In this document: positions 1-12,723 of the stretch, piece by piece
How positions within the stretch are numbered: the stretch's first letter is position 1
Layout of the letters: every line of letters starts with the position of its first letter
NCBI RefSeq assembly: GCF_964355755.1
Contig: NC_092673.1
Location: 28,773,001 to 28,837,000 of the forward strand
Length of the DNA stretch: 64,000 nt
Source: Antedon mediterranea
Lineage: Eukaryota > Echinodermata > Crinoidea > Comatulida > Antedonidae
Direction of reading: 5' to 3'
Translations under genes and position numbers: made by a program
Notes under the pieces: generated by a model
What the model was told of the DNA's origin: nothing
Databases searched by the model: none
The model's input: only the letters and a program-made list of their open reading frames with translations

Positions 1-1244
1 CTGGCATTCTGTTTCCGATTGAAGACATGATACCACTATGTCATCAAAGAGGGGTAATGGTAATGGTAGATGGTGCGCATGCTCCTGGACAGGTAGAGCT
101 TAATTTAGAAGAAATCGGAGCGGATTTCTACTTTGGTATGTTGAAAATCAGTGTAGTCCACACACCAGGTTTCAGTGACGCAATGTGCGCTTTCAAACAT
201 TGATGGCAATGCGACGGCATTTGTACGCGCGCGTAAACTTTCTGTTGACACTGTCTAAAACATTTCCGACATGTCCTGTGTTTTAAATGGTGTTCCATTG
301 CCTAATATTTGCTATTTCCATATGTTTTATTCTTTCAGGAAATCTTCATAAATGGTGTTATTCAGCCCGTGGATGTTCCATCCTGTATGTTAACCCTAAA
401 CATTCAGATAAAGTAAATCCATTAGTAACATCAAAGGTAGAATGTCCTCGATTACGTAACAGATTCCTGATGCAAGGAAGCAAGGATTACACCGCCCTCT
501 GCTCATCGTCTGCGGCTGTAGAATTTCTTCAGGACATCGGAGGACTAGTGAGTATGAGTATAGGCCTAAGTTGTATATAGTTGGTTGCACAATCGACGTC
601 AAAGGATGTACGCGCCAATTTACACAGACGAGCGGTAACCGTAAGCGGAAAACTACGTAGCTTGTCCTACGTAGAATCTGTATGATTGTATCCTGAGCGG
701 GAATCTCTCGTCCGCTCCGCGCTGTGTATAAGGAATAACATAGATTCTATATTGTTTATTTACCGTTACCGCTCGTCTGTGTAAACTGGCCTTACTTCTT
801 CGGCTTCTAAATCCGTCATTGTAGTGCAAACCACATCATTGCTCTTTCCTTGTCAAAATTCGAATAATAATTTTTGAAACATTATCATTTCCAATGCTTT
901 ATTTTTAGTCTGCTGTAAAGAACTACAACGAGCCAATGTTGAAGTGGGCGACAGACATGCTCTGCAAAGCCTGGAATACCACCACAATTCCCATTCACGA
1001 CAGTTTAAAGGCACCGTTTATGATTCTGATAAAACTACCTGATTTTGAAAACATTCCATTAACTCCAGATGGAAGTAAGGCAATAGCTCTGAGTGTATAC
1101 CAAAAACACAAAGTGCACATAGCAGCAACCCGTGTGAACGGCCGCTTCTGGCTTCGACTCTCTGCTCACGTTTATAATACAAAAGATGATTATTATAAAT
1201 TAAGAGATGCGCTCATGGATATTTATCTACCTCAATTAAGTTAA
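1..1244 (+). CDS. Class V aminotransferase (isopenicillin N epimerase-like), 3' part
   Basis: PLP-dependent class V aminotransferase-fold protein; the animal substrate is unknown to me. The 5' part lies outside the window. Visible exons are 1-135, 339-547 and 909-1244 (stop at the end), with GT-AG junctions and phases that join cleanly. Exon 1 holds 'MVMVDGAHAPGQ', whose Asp normally contacts the PLP ring nitrogen. Exon 2 opens with 'GNLHKWCYSARGC'; this Lys is the expected Schiff-base lysine. Exon 3 is the C-terminal small domain ('FWLRLSAHVYN'). The next gene (3232-6415) is a tandem paralogue with the same exon borders (its matching exon is also 209 bases), so this is a local duplication. 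The family is secure; the name isopenicillin N epimerase is only the usual label and does not mean penicillin chemistry. Confidence 0.88.
612..793. repeat. Inverted-repeat element, 'cagacgagcggtaa' family
   Basis: It lies in the last intron of the first aminotransferase. The left end reads tttacacagacgagcggtaac and the right end is its near reverse complement (gttaccgctcgtctgtgtaaa). About 180 bases long with no coding capacity, so a MITE-like non-autonomous DNA element. A damaged relative begins near 11,695. Confidence 0.72.
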
Positions 1245-1256
1245 TATAGCCTATAA

Positions 1257-2230
1257 GTGCCCACTATTACATAGAATAATTTATATATTGCATTAATGTT
1301 TTATTCTAAATTTATCTACCTAAATTAAGTGAATATTATTTTTTCCACAGTTATGAACTATTCTATAATCTTTTGAAATTTTAATTTAAAAACAAAAACA
1401 GTCAAAAACTCGATTAAAACGATTTTGGCTTCGAATTTCAAGCTGCTAAGAATATTTAAAAAATAATTATTTTATTATAAATTGATGGATTTCATGATTT
1501 TGAATATAGGCTAAATTACCTAAATTATAACCTTATGGCCGGTTATGAAATATTTTATAGTACTTTATAATTTGTAATTCATATAGTTGTTGTTAATAGG
1601 TGCCCACTTATTATTAAATAGAATAATTTATATAGGGCCTATTGTATTTTGAAATGTTTTATTCTAAATTTATCTACCTAAATAATTAAATAGTATTTAT
1701 GGTTCTCAGTTATGAAATATTTAATAATAATTTGAAATTTAAATTTTTTAAAAAACTCGAGATTTTGGATTCGAATTTTGAGCTGTTTAGAATATTAAAA
1801 AATAATTATTTTATTATAAATTAATGGATTTCATGATTTTGAATATTAGGCTAAATTACCTAAATTATAACCTTATGGTTATGAAATATTGGTTGTTCAC
1901 TATTAAATAGAATATTATATTGTATTTTGAAATGTTTTATTCTAAATTTATCTACCTAAATTAGGCCTAAGTAAATATTATTTATGGTCCACAATTATGA
2001 AATATTTTATAATCATTTGAAATTTTAATTATAAAAAAAAAACAGTCAAAAACTCGAGTAAAAAGCACGACTTGGGATTCTAATTTCGAGCTGTTCAGAA
2101 TATTAAAAAAATAATTATTTTATCATAAATTAATGGATTTCATGATTTTGAATATTAGGCTAAATTACCTAAATTATAACCTTATGGCCGGTTATGAAAT
2201 ATTTTATAATTTGTAATTCATATAGTTGAA
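1257..2230. repeat. Three tandem copies of a ~330-base AT-rich unit
   Basis: Three diverged copies begin near 1257, 1600 and 1889. Each carries in order 'ttattctaaatttatctacc', a '(cac)agttatgaaatat' block, 'aaaaactcga', 'ataattattttat' and 'ccttatgg'. They start 13 bases after the stop codon of the first aminotransferase, so they probably form its 3' untranslated or flanking sequence. No coding potential. Confidence 0.8.
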
Positions 2231-3231
2231 AGCTTTTAGTAGAAACTAATCAATTGGGCATGAAGTAAGCATAAACCGAAATAATATTTAAGAGGATAAG
2301 AAGAAAATGATGATTATGATTATTTGATTATATTTATAAATCATATTATATTACGTAATTTGTTTAATAATGTATTGTAATAAGGACTTAACACGAACTG
2401 ATGATGAAAACATGATTTGTTTTTGTATTATTTAACTCACAAATTATGGGGTAGATTTTCGTACGTCAAGAGAACAGAAATGAAAAAATGATTTCGATTT
2501 TTAAACATAACGTTTATTAAGCACAATTAGGAAAAAAGAATAAACCATGAATAAACTGTAGTGTGCATGTCGATTCCGTGGTGTGGACAGAACCTATAAG
2601 TTTTCGCAAAAACAACTAATGAAGCGTGAGTGTGGACAAAACCTAAGTTTTGCCAAACCAACTAATGAAGCGTGACGTGCAAAATAATCATATTAATTCT
2701 TATAATGTGATTCAGTGAAGCGTAAGGAGCAAGCAGCGCGCGGCTAGAATTTAACGTTAAAGCGAAACGGTAAGTAGGCCTAGTACATTTATAATACGTT
2801 TATAATACTTTGATATGATTGTTGCCTGGTGGTAACACAAAGGTGCAAACATAGTAAAGTGTACGGTACTGTATGTATTAGAAAACGACGTGTTATGATA
2901 GAGGGTGGCGTAACTTAATCCACACTTAGGCTTATAAGGTAATAACGATTACAGTGTAACGATAGGCCTAATTGTCTTCTTGTTCACCGGGTGGGGATCT
3001 AAATAAAAGCACTGCGTTGCAACTTGCAAATAGCCCGGCAAATAGAAATCTCGGAATACAATTAAATATATTTGTCGATGTACGCCAACTATAATACGTT
3101 AATCCATTGATCACTGAAGTATTGTTATTTCTACCACGGGCTGAGCAGCCCGCAGTTGAAATGCAATCCCTAACATCCATGATTTTCACTCAGGCACAGT
3201 TATCGATGACTAATTTTACGTTATATTTCAG
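2231..3231 (+). other. Intergenic and likely 5' noncoding exon of the second aminotransferase
   Basis: A 48-base segment is tandemly duplicated at about 2581-2676 (both halves end in 'aactaatgaagcgtga'). A good donor (GTAAGT) at 2770 could end a 5' untranslated exon, since the start codon of the next gene follows an acceptor AG directly at 3230-3231. Nothing else recognisable. Confidence 0.45.
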
Positions 3232-6200
3232 ATGGTTGACTATGTTATACTAGCATATACTTCAGTTACAGCAGCTGGCATTGTATTGGTGTGGTATGCA
3301 TGGAATAATAGAAGAAGTAAACGGATTGTTTTTGGAAGAAAGTGCAAATTGAACGATTTTATGTTGAAGGAGTGGGTAACGTACTGTAACCATGGATCGT
3401 TTGGAACAGTGCCTAGAAAAGTTATCGAAACTCAGAGGAAGTAAGTGTCAGGTCAATTCGGTTATGGGTGTTTGATAAATAAATAGACTCCATTGCTGCT
3501 ACACTTCCTGTGAAACCCGACCAACAGAAAAGCCCGCGAACACAAAATGTCCTTCCGTCTTGCAATGGCGTAACACAGAGGCGTGAGGCCCCTGGATTTA
3601 GCCAGTGAACGCTCATAGCTAGACTTGCCCCAAGTCTGTATTATTTTTTTTAAATTTATTTGTTTTTATTTCGACCGCGATTGTTATCCAAAATCAAGTA
3701 GTATACGTATGAAACGCCATATGTGCCAAAATATTTATCTTTTTACTAATATTAAGACAAAACTCCGTCTGGAACCCAGACTAGCTCATAGCCCTTGCCA
3801 TTGCTGTCTTGCCAATCCCATGGGATTCGCCTATGAGAATGAGTCATTTTCTGTTCTTGGCTTATGTTGTTACTTCTTTTACCGCCACCAAACGACGTTA
3901 TTATTCCAGCTCAAGTATACATAATGACACGTCATGCGTGCCAAAATATTTCGTATTACCAATATTTGAATCACAGATTCGCTTCACCTCAATCTGCGTG
4001 CTACCCATAATATATCTCTGAATACGTTCCTTATCGCGTGATTACATAATTTTACCATGGAAATCATTTTAAAAATATTTACCAACTAATAATTTTAGGT
4101 TTCAGTTGGAACGAGAGAGTGACCCAGATTGTTGGTACCGTTACCAGGTAGAAGATATCTATCTAAGCGCAGTTGATAAAGTTGCTCAATTTGTGGGATC
4201 TGACAAAGAAAATCTTGTTTTGCTAGACAACGTAACAACTGGTAACTCACTCTTTTTTCAGATAAAATGTTTTATAATGTTATGATGGAAATAGAACGTA
4301 TTTAGAAAAGACCAACTTTTAAATCATACTTTGACAAATTATAGCATAAATCGAACGATGATGTAGTGTTTCTTTGTGCATGTTTTTCAGGGGTGAACAC
4401 GGTGATCAAGTCTCTTCGCTGGTCTCCGGGTGACAAGATATTGATAACAAATCATACTTACGAGGCTGTTAAGAAAACCGTAGTTTTTGTGAATCAAATG
4501 AACCCAGGTAAGCCGTCTGAGGAAAGAGGTCTCTATAACCCAATCTTGATAATCATCTATGTCGACAAACACGGTATAGCGTTGCTTTGAATATAAACGC
4601 AATATAGCGACGCGTAATTAAGATCATTGACGATTTTTTTCTAAAATACTATAAAGCAAGTCGTGTCAAATGCTTTGTAGGCGTGCGCAGACATGATCAT
4701 AATGTATATATTTATTTCCAACAATACTGACCAACTTTACGTACATCTCGTGGCAAAATGGCTAAATTGCATGAAAAAAAAAATATCGCATAACAAAATT
4801 GTATAGGCCTAAGTATCATTGTATGATTTTTAATTTATGTAGAAATTGATGTCGTTACCATGAAAATCACCTTTCCCATTGAAAGTAAGAGACAATTGGT
4901 AAACACGTTGAAGGAAACGCTTGATGCCAATGAAGGTGTGAAGTTGGTAATATTGGATCACATGACTAGTGTGTCGGCGCTCTTGATGCCTTTAGAAGAC
5001 ATGATACCAGTGTGCCGACAAAAGAATGTCATGGTAATGGTGGATGGTGCGCACGCACCCGGGCATGTGCCTCTCGAGGTGGAAAAACTTGGAGCGGATT
5101 TCTACACTGGTAATAATGCTTACATTATTTAAGCCAGTGTGCAAATTATAATAAGACTCTTTTTCCAGTCACGTCACACAACCAATTCTAGTTGTCAAAG
5201 CTCTAAATTGAAAGCATTGGACACTTTTTAAGATTGATTTCCACTCAAGCTAAATTCACACGTAGGCCTACGTTCCATTTCAAACGAAACAGAATACGGC
5301 GTCGTGTTGTTAAATAATGGAAAATCATATATTTAAAATTGAACGGCGCCGTCTTCCGTTTGTTCCGATCCGTGAAGACGCAACGAAAGGACGTTAGCGC
5401 AATTGTGGATTATTCGAATCGCTTGTTATTGGAGTTGGTGGACAATTCGCTTGCGTTGCGTACGTTCTTTCGATGCGTACACGTTCTCGCGATGCTTCCT
5501 AATTAAGGAGAACTTGTTATATTAATTACCGTACCAATACTGTAAAGCCCAACATTTTCGCGCGCCCTTTATTTTCGCGGCTAAAAAACGATCGCGAAAA
5601 TAAAGGGCGCGCGAAAATCGCTTCTGTTGCTCCAATATTATGTCACTGAAGATAATCAATAACAATTAAGATATCAATATATTACGGTACACCATATTAT
5701 TATACATCTATAATTTGTTCTTATTTTTACAGGTAATCTACATAAGTGGTGTTTTGCTCCTCGAGGATGTGCATTTTTACATATTAACCCAAAATACTCT
5801 GACATCATTCAGCCGTTGGTGACGTCACATGGTCAGTTTGAACCTCGTTTGTGTGATCGGTTTAAAAGCCAGGCTACCAGGGATTACACGTCATTTTGTG
5901 CAGCAATTTCTGCGGTTGAATTTCTCGAAGAAATTGGAATGGTATGCCGCGGATTTTATTCATATTTTTTTTCATATTAATTATCATATTTCATAAACCG
6001 CCTTATGGTGCAAACGAATATGTATCATTATGTAGACCAATTTTACTTAATTTTATTTAATATTCATTTGCAGGATGCCATAACTCATTATAATACAAAT
6101 ATGATCGAATGGGCTGCAGACATGCTTTCAAACGGATGGGGGACTCCACGTCTAGCAATACATCCTACCGTGAGGGCGCCTTTCATGGCGCTTATAAAGT

Positions 6201-6415
6201 TACCAAGAAAAGATGGTGATAAATTGCCTGCTGTGAATTACGCAAATTCCGAACAACTAATATCTATATTTTACAAAAAGTATGATATTGTTTGCGCATT
6301 TACAGTTGTAGATGGAGAATTTTGGGTTCGAATTTCAGCCCACATTTACAACTGCAAAGAAGATTATTTTAAACTAAGAGATGCAGTGTTAGCGTTGATC
6401 ACAAGACTAGATTAA
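3232..6415 (+). CDS. Class V aminotransferase (isopenicillin N epimerase-like), complete
   Basis: Six coding exons: 3232-3440, 4099-4241, 4391-4507, 4843-5109, 5733-5941, 6074-6415; they join in frame to 428 residues, normal for the family. Residues about 3-24 are hydrophobic ('VILAYTSVTAAGIVLVWYAW'), a probable signal anchor or uncleaved signal peptide. Then come the N-terminal motif 'CNHGSFGTVP', 'NVTTGVNTVIKSL' near the cofactor phosphate, 'VMVDGAHAPGH' with the PLP-binding Asp, and 'GNLHKWCFAPRGC' with the expected Schiff-base Lys. The start is the first in-frame ATG and follows an acceptor, implying a leader exon upstream. All catalytic landmarks are intact. Substrate and biological role are unknown; candidates are epimerase, Cys-desulfurase-like or lyase activity. 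Confidence 0.92.
3503..3622. repeat. Truncated copy of the 'gtggcgtaacacagag' repeat
   Basis: In intron 1 of the second aminotransferase. It contains 'aatggcgtaacacagagg' and 'tttagccagtgaacgctcatagct', both shared with the fuller copies at 9003-9190 and 57,858-58,045. Confidence 0.6.
5345..5500. repeat. Degenerate 'acgcaacgcaaggacg' inverted-repeat element
   Basis: In intron 4 of the second aminotransferase. It shows the inner parts of the family described at 35,103-35,490 ('acgcaacgaaaggacgt' and 'cgcttgcgttgcgtacg') but lacks clean outer ends. Confidence 0.5.
5555..5617. repeat. Perfect 25-bp palindromic arms with 13-base loop
   Basis: Arms 5555-5579 and 5593-5617 are exact reverse complements (core 'cgcgcgccctttattttcgc'). 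They could fold into a strong hairpin in DNA or pre-mRNA inside intron 4-5 of the aminotransferase. Origin unknown; possibly a very short MITE. Confidence 0.85.
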
Positions 6416-6532
6416 AAGAGATGGACTATTGACTCTGCACTAGCCTATATATACACTATAGATAATTAAATAATTAATAAACATTTGATTAGCGTAGGCC
6501 TATATCTGACAACATAAAACAGTGTTTAGTTA

Positions 6533-6676
6533 AAGCTTGGTTCCCACTAAAGACGCAACGCAAGGACGTAGACACAATGCAAGCGAGTTGATCAATTGCA
6601 TGAGTTCGAATCATCGCTTGTGCACAATTGGTTTTAAAATAACTTTTGTTGCGCCTCTAGTGGGAACCAAGCTTAA
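6533..6676. repeat. Inverted-repeat element, 'aagcttggttcccacta' family
   Basis: The outer ends 'aagcttggttcccactaaag' and 'tagtgggaaccaagctt' are inverted copies; the inner part includes 'gacgcaacgcaaggacgta'. About 144 bases, noncoding. Confidence 0.8.
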
Positions 6677-7052
6677 CTACGGTAACCTACGATTTAAATA
6701 ATAACAGAATGCTTCCTTGAATTAATTATATATAAATACCGGAACACAAATAGTAATATTTGATTATTATAAAGCATACGTTGCATTTATGTTTATTTAC
6801 ATGGTTCGAAGAAAGGTGATGGGTGATGGAAAAAGTGAATAGGCATATCTTCTAAAGATCTTCTAACACAACGATAAAGTGTTTCTTGATAAAAGTGTCC
6901 CCTGGAAAGTTATTGGCCGTAGCGTTAAAAAAAGTATAATACACATTCGATTATTCCACACGAAAGTTTCTCCTTAAAAGAGTTCCTGAGTAGGGTGTAC
7001 TAAAGGAGGATCGGGGTTCTACTTATAACAGTCCGCGGATGTATCATTTAAG

Positions 7053-7440
7053 ACCAAGTTACACTAGGACGATAACGATCGACGATAAATAGATAAATAT
7101 GCATTTTTCATACACAAAACAAAGGAAATCTACAGAATTTTCATCCTAGAATTATCATGGAGAACCATATATGCTGCCTTTGATAACAATTACATTTCCA
7201 CATGCCCAATTAAATGACGTAATGATCAGTAAAAGCAATAATATTGTGACAATACAACGATGTTATTGTTTTTATTGATCATGACGTCATTTGATCGGAT
7301 TTAAACAAATATTGTTTTTATCAATGACAGCATAAATGACTTTCCTATAGTTCTGAAACGAACACTTTTCCAATTAATTTTGTTTTATGTAAAAAAAATA
7401 TGTATGTTTATCTATTTATCGTCCTAGTTAAGAAACCTGG
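7053..7440. repeat. Long palindromic element, ~390 bases
   Basis: The left end 'actaggacgataacgatc...gataaatagataaatatgca' is mirrored by 'tgtttatctatttatcgtcctagt' at the right end. The centre is inverted too ('aatgacgtaatgatcagtaaa' against 'ttattgatcatgacgtcatt'), as are two 'ttgataacaat/attgtttttatcaa' blocks. MITE-like, no coding sequence. Confidence 0.7.
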
Positions 7441-7953
7441 AATATAGGAAAATCCACATGCCCATACAAAAAAAAAACAACTAGTAACGTGTGCAATATC
7501 AGCCAATCAATCACCAACCTAACGGTCACAATTTTTGTTGTCAGTACAAATTCTTTAAATTCTGATGCGACCACTGAAGAAAGAGGGGTTATCGATATTA
7601 ACACAGATCGATGCCGTTAAGAATGTCTCACTCCAAACAACGATCACAGTCGTGTAATGTTAGCTAAAAACAAGCTATTAGGAACAAGATTATACGTAAA
7701 CAAAGAACAAAACAAAATTTAATTTCACCTCAGACAATGAACACACTGGCGGTATACGGGGCTTATATATTTCGATTTTCGTTTAACCCCCCGCTACTCA
7801 AGGTGACAACCAACTTATCGATTAATTACTGAAAGAACTTCTTTCCATGTTGTAATTACTGTGACATGACAAGATTTTTTCGTTTAATAGTCTTCAATTT
7901 ATTTCAGTTTGAATTGTTGATGGATTGAGGTAGGCCTATGTATAAACTCTTTT

Positions 7954-8087
7954 TACACTATCATACTAGTTTGACAAAAAAGTGTGATGTGCCCAAATAA
8001 GGTAGTGATATGCCCAAATATGGTAGTCATATGACCTCATCATGATGGTCATATATGGGCACATCACATTTTTTTGTCACATAAAGA
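7954..8087. repeat. Diverged 'ctctgtctacactatcaaac' element
   Basis: The core matches (tttgacaaaaaagtgtgatg ... tatatgggcacatcacat) but both outer ends are eroded. Family described at 59,953-60,095. Confidence 0.65.
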
Positions 8088-8174
8088 TGGAATCGAATAT
8101 TGCGTCTCTTCATAGAGCCTGCCTCATGTTCAGAATACACATGGTTAATTTGCGTATTGAGAGTCAAAACAAAA

Positions 8175-8471
8175 CTTAAAGATGTAAAAACATGAAGAAG
8201 TAAGATTAATTAAATCAGATTGTGAATAGGTTATTTTACAGTTTTAATAAAGTTAATCACATTCAAAGAAAAAAAAAATAGTTTTCACTTATAAAATAAA
8301 ATAATAAATGTTAGATTCAACCAAAAACCCAATGAATTACAGGGTTTTTTTTTCAGGTAAATACATTTTTTTAGATCCAATTTGTTGTCAAAGTGATTAA
8401 CTATTATGTGAAATTAAAATGTCATATTCAACAAAAACAATTATTTTTCAGGAGACAATAGATCTTTGAAG
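8175..8471. repeat. 'aaagatgtattgtcccc' element, diverged copy
   Basis: Shares 'aagattaattaaatcagat', 'gttttaataaagttaatcac' and the 3' end 'ttcaggagacaatagatctt' with the better copies at 15,495 and 49,384. The left end is damaged. Confidence 0.65.
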
Positions 8472-9002
8472 TTAGGCCGATATTATTTCAATGAATCTTT
8501 TGGCCTATGGAATTTATATTACAAAAATGGATAAAACCACGGATTTTGCCTGAGCGGCTAATTCTAAATCACCACACTGAATGTAAAAAAAAACTATTTA
8601 TTCCTCAAAAAGAATGTCATTAAAATAGACATAATGAACTTAACAGTTAATTTGCCACGTCGAACCTTCTATTCATTCATGCTTTATTTTCTCACAAATT
8701 CTTTACCATTTGTTTGGTAGCTTTTTGAATTTTAAGTCACCTATTCATTCAAGGATTGCAGGAAGAGTTGTGCTGTATAACAATCATTCGTGAATCAGAT
8801 TATTCCTCTAAAATCAGATTGATTTTATGAATGGTTTTAGGCAACCTTAAATCTTGCATTGCATAAATGGTAAGACTTACAAATAAGCTATCATCTTCAC
8901 ACACAATAGGTTTAAAACGTCCGAAAACTTAGGAACCAAGTCTGCAATTCTGTTATGTTACAATTTCAACCTCATGGTTTTTTTTTATAAGTATGGAGTA
9001 AC

Positions 9003-9190
9003 AGCTATGAGCGCTTACTGGCTAAACCCAGTGGCCCCAGAGCTAATAGGGCCTCTGAGCAGGACCCAGAGGAGAAATAAGGCATTAAAATATGTCGAAT
9101 ACGGTAAAAACGTCCCGAGGCATCAAGTGTTGGAGGGCCTCTTAGCGTCCGTAAACCAGGGGCTTCAAGCCTTACGTTTAAAAGGGCCCT
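9003..9190 (-). repeat. 'gtggcgtaacacagag'-family repeat, reverse orientation
   Basis: Matches the 57,858-58,045 copy in reverse order: 'agcgcttactggctaaac', 'ggcctctgagcaggaccc', 'aggcattaaaatatgtcga' and 'aaaccaggggcttcaagcc'. The open frame at 8974-9285 is this repeat plus flank and is not a gene. Confidence 0.65.
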
Positions 9191-11694
9191 ATTCAGAAAG
9201 ACAGAAAGTATTGTATATACTACTTACAAAACGTTGTCCTGTGGCACTGCTACTAACGTCGACGTTAAACCAAATAAACGTATAATTATAATATACCTTT
9301 GTTTCATTATGTTTATATAAACATTTCATTTCGATTCGAAACAATACTCTTGGTAATAATTGGTACTAACACGCCATATCCGGTGCAAATTACATGACAA
9401 CACAGTCATCCTCCCATAATAAGAAAACTATACTTTGATTTGATTCATACATCGAGTATAGTGGTAATTTTTTTTTTTTTTTTTTGGAACAAATGTCAAA
9501 ACCTTATTAAAACCAAAATGTTACAAAAGGGCCTACACATTATTTACATTCAATACCAACATGAAGAATGGAAAATCAAACAATAATAATGTGTGGACAC
9601 GTCTTTAACTTATATTGATTAATATTAACTTAACTGTTTCTGAACATTTGTTCTTGAGAATGGTTCCATGATGGTTGCGAAACGTCGATCTTTTTTGTCA
9701 TTGCATTTTATTTTAAAGTTATATAGTAAACGTCTCTTAATTCGTTTACTTTTTTTCTGATTCTAATTTAAAAAATCAGTGATAATTATAACATTTTACA
9801 AAAATGTATGTGTCCCTGGATTGAACGATCGATCTCTCGAAATGTCACCGTATTAATTAAGATTATTGACAACGATTCAAGGACAGAAACTTTGAAAAGA
9901 TGGTACTGGTTGGATGTTTACAACGGTGGATAAGCAGCTTTGTTCCACCCCATTTACCGCTGGTATAAAAAGAGTGGTCAACCAAACACTGACCATTTCT
10001 GAGGAGAGCAAGACATTCGGCGGGACGATTGGTCGCTTCAAGTGTGACGGCATGTTTGACAGGTAATCTTTCGAAACTAGAATCGAGGTAGAAACTATAT
10101 TTGATATGAAGATAGTTTTAACAAATAGGTAGGACATTACCTAATATCATAATTTTATAAGAGTTGACATTTTAGAAATTAAAATTGATGTTTAGGTCAT
10201 TATATAGTAGCCTACAATTTGGTTTCCACTGGAACGCAACGTAAATTAGGCGTACGCGTAACGAAAGTGATATGACCAATCACAAATTACCTGTGTTTTG
10301 CGCTAAACAAATTTAAATCAATCAATCAATCGTTCGATTTATATAGCGCCATTCCAACATTCATTGCTCATGGCGATGAAATTGCTTCAAACAGATGTAA
10401 AGCAATGTTAAGTAGATCATAAAGTGTTGTCTAATTTACAATATTGCCTTAGGCCTATAACAACTTTTTTTCTTACATTTTACATATAATTAAAATGTAG
10501 TTACCAATGCCACAATGTACGGTATAGGGTTATATAATCCGGTGGAATAGACCTCTCATTCAAATTATCTACAAAAGATATGCAATTGTAGGCTACCTTT
10601 TGTAATTGTGAGATTCATAATCTTTAAGTCAGACAATATGGACAACTGAATAGATCGGATTACTTCAGTTGATGATCTTTGTAACAGGTTAATTCGTTTT
10701 CTACCTGTTAGTAACAGCAATTGTTGCTAAGTTTTTGGTTATTAAGTAAAGTCAATTAGACGGATTAGGCCCCTGGGGATATCATCATGTTAGCATTGAA
10801 TAAACGGAACTCATCAAGGGTAGCCATAGGCCAAACCAGGGGACGTTTCGTATTGAAAGCAGCCAGGTTTTTTCAAATTTAAACTGAGCTAAAACTAAAT
10901 GTGCTTGGTTAATACCAATACGTAAAAGTAGATACGACGACGGCGGATCGCCTTTTCTTGCAGTCAGTGTAGGCCTAGCAGTAGTACGATCTGTTCTGAT
11001 TCCAGGCCCTGCGCGTAGGATCACTGGGCTAAGTCATCGAATCGGCCACCACCCAACCACCACAGTGTGTGATACTCCATGGTGATAGGCATTTCGGTGG
11101 ACTTACTCTTGTCAGGCGGTAGGCTAACCTAGACCTTATTTTGTAAGATATACCTCTAAAGTACTTACCATATCATCCTACAATGTGGCAAAGTGTAGAG
11201 AAATCCATATTAAGATTCATCTTCTAATTTTACAAAATTATGTTGTATTTTGTTTAGGTTTAGGCTTCCATACTTTTTTTCAAAACTGCCGCCTCCGGTA
11301 GCTCCTCATCTAAAAGCTTAGCGTGAAGAGCTGAAGCTTTCACATCCGGGGTCTTCTTGACTGCTCTCATCTCTGATTGGTTGTAACTTTTTTTTCTCCA
11401 TTTCTTGTACCATTATATTGTTTAGACTAATATTAACTATGATTATTTCTGTCCATGCCTTACAATATCAACTGTGAACATGCACCGGACCTACTTAACC
11501 CAAAAAACAAAGATTGTTGGAAGTAGTAGTCAGGTCTCAGCCCTTGATTGTCCAAACGCAATTCTTGATAAACTTAAGTCCAAGAACTGTGTATGGACAT
11601 CAGTGGTTGAGGCTGTAATGTCAACAGTTTACTTCTACCAGAGGGAGTGAGATTACTCCACTTTTATTTAAGCTCATGTCGTATGAACGCACGT

Positions 11695-11830
11695 TAAGGC
11701 CGATGTATACAGACGAGCGGCGGCGTTGGTAAATAATAAGCGGGAAATATAGAATCTTTTTCTTATGATTTACCATTTACACAAAACGCTTTTGATACGC
11801 ACTATCCGCTTATCGACCGTTTATAAGGTA
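11695..11830. repeat. Partial 'cagacgagcgg' element
   Basis: The left end 'atgtatacagacgagcggcg' resembles the element at 612-793, and 'gtaaataataagcgggaaat' continues it. The right end is unclear. Confidence 0.45.
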
Positions 11831-11924
11831 GACACACGGAAATTTCGATATTGTATGATAGGTCTTTCTGATTTTACCGTGAAACTATAATTATAGGCTT
11901 GGCCACTGAAGGGTTTCAATCCTC

Positions 11925-12022
11925 ACTGGCCTCCATTAGGACGTAACGCAAGGGCGTAACCGCGTCATTATCCGCCGCGTCGTGATTGGTCAACTCGCTT
12001 TCATCGCGCTTACGTACATCTT
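11925..12022. repeat. Degenerate 'ggacgtaacgcaagggcgtaa' element
   Basis: Shows the inner part of the 'aagcttggttcccacta' family plus 'gtgattggtcaactcgctt'; the outer ends are eroded. A still shorter trace is at 10,218-10,290. Confidence 0.45.
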
Positions 12023-12723
12023 GAGAACCAATCTTCGAGACATTCCTCATCGCTATACTGTATACAAATATGAAATTAACGTCATATCAAATGCTATAAT
12101 TACAATACGGGATAGACAATTAGGCAATACCTAAATCTGGGAAAGTTCCCTCCTCCCATTGCAGTGCCGTTATACACCTCGTAAGCCGATAAAGCTTTTG
12201 AATTGTGAATAAGCTCCTTTTTGGTCGTCTCAAAGCACTATCTTGTCTGGTAATAAAGTACTATGTAATAGCCTAGCAATCGGATTATCGTGAGATTAAT
12301 ATTGATTGCATCTCGTCCCATTGATCAAATGAAGCCATCCTTAATCCCTTCATTGTCATGTCTGCCTTTAGTTTTGCCGTTAGTGTTGATACAAACTTAA
12401 TGATGTACTTATACACAAACTGGTACATATTGATTATGTGATGGGTTTGATGTTTTTTTACTTTAATCTTCATTATTTATTTACATGATGCTATATTAGA
12501 ATATAAACAAATGTTTGTACACAAAGTGAAACATTGTAAGTCCATTGTTGTCTCGGGTTTTAGCAATACGTTTATCGTTTCACAAGATCACAATATAAAC
12601 ACGTCATGGGAAAAGATTTACAAATATAACATTTATTTTACAATTTATTTGACAGTGAAGATATCACATCATTTGTTCGCTGTCTTTATGATTCAGTTTA
12701 TGGTTCTTCAATACCCCATTTAG

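Noticed and set aside
8974..9285. 103-residue open frame
   Set aside because: It overlaps the reversed 'gtggcgtaacacagag' repeat, which recurs elsewhere without the frame.
9877..10137. 86-residue minus-strand frame
   Set aside because: No domain or plausible exon borders joined to anything nearby.
11260..11370. Minus-strand 36-codon frame 'MRAVKKTPDVKASALHAKLL'
   Set aside because: Looks protein-like, but it is too short, isolated and unrecognised to call.
11480..11650. 56-codon frame 'MHRTYLTQKTK...'
   Set aside because: Open and Met-initiated, but no family, splice partner or neighbour supports it; may be a repeat relic.
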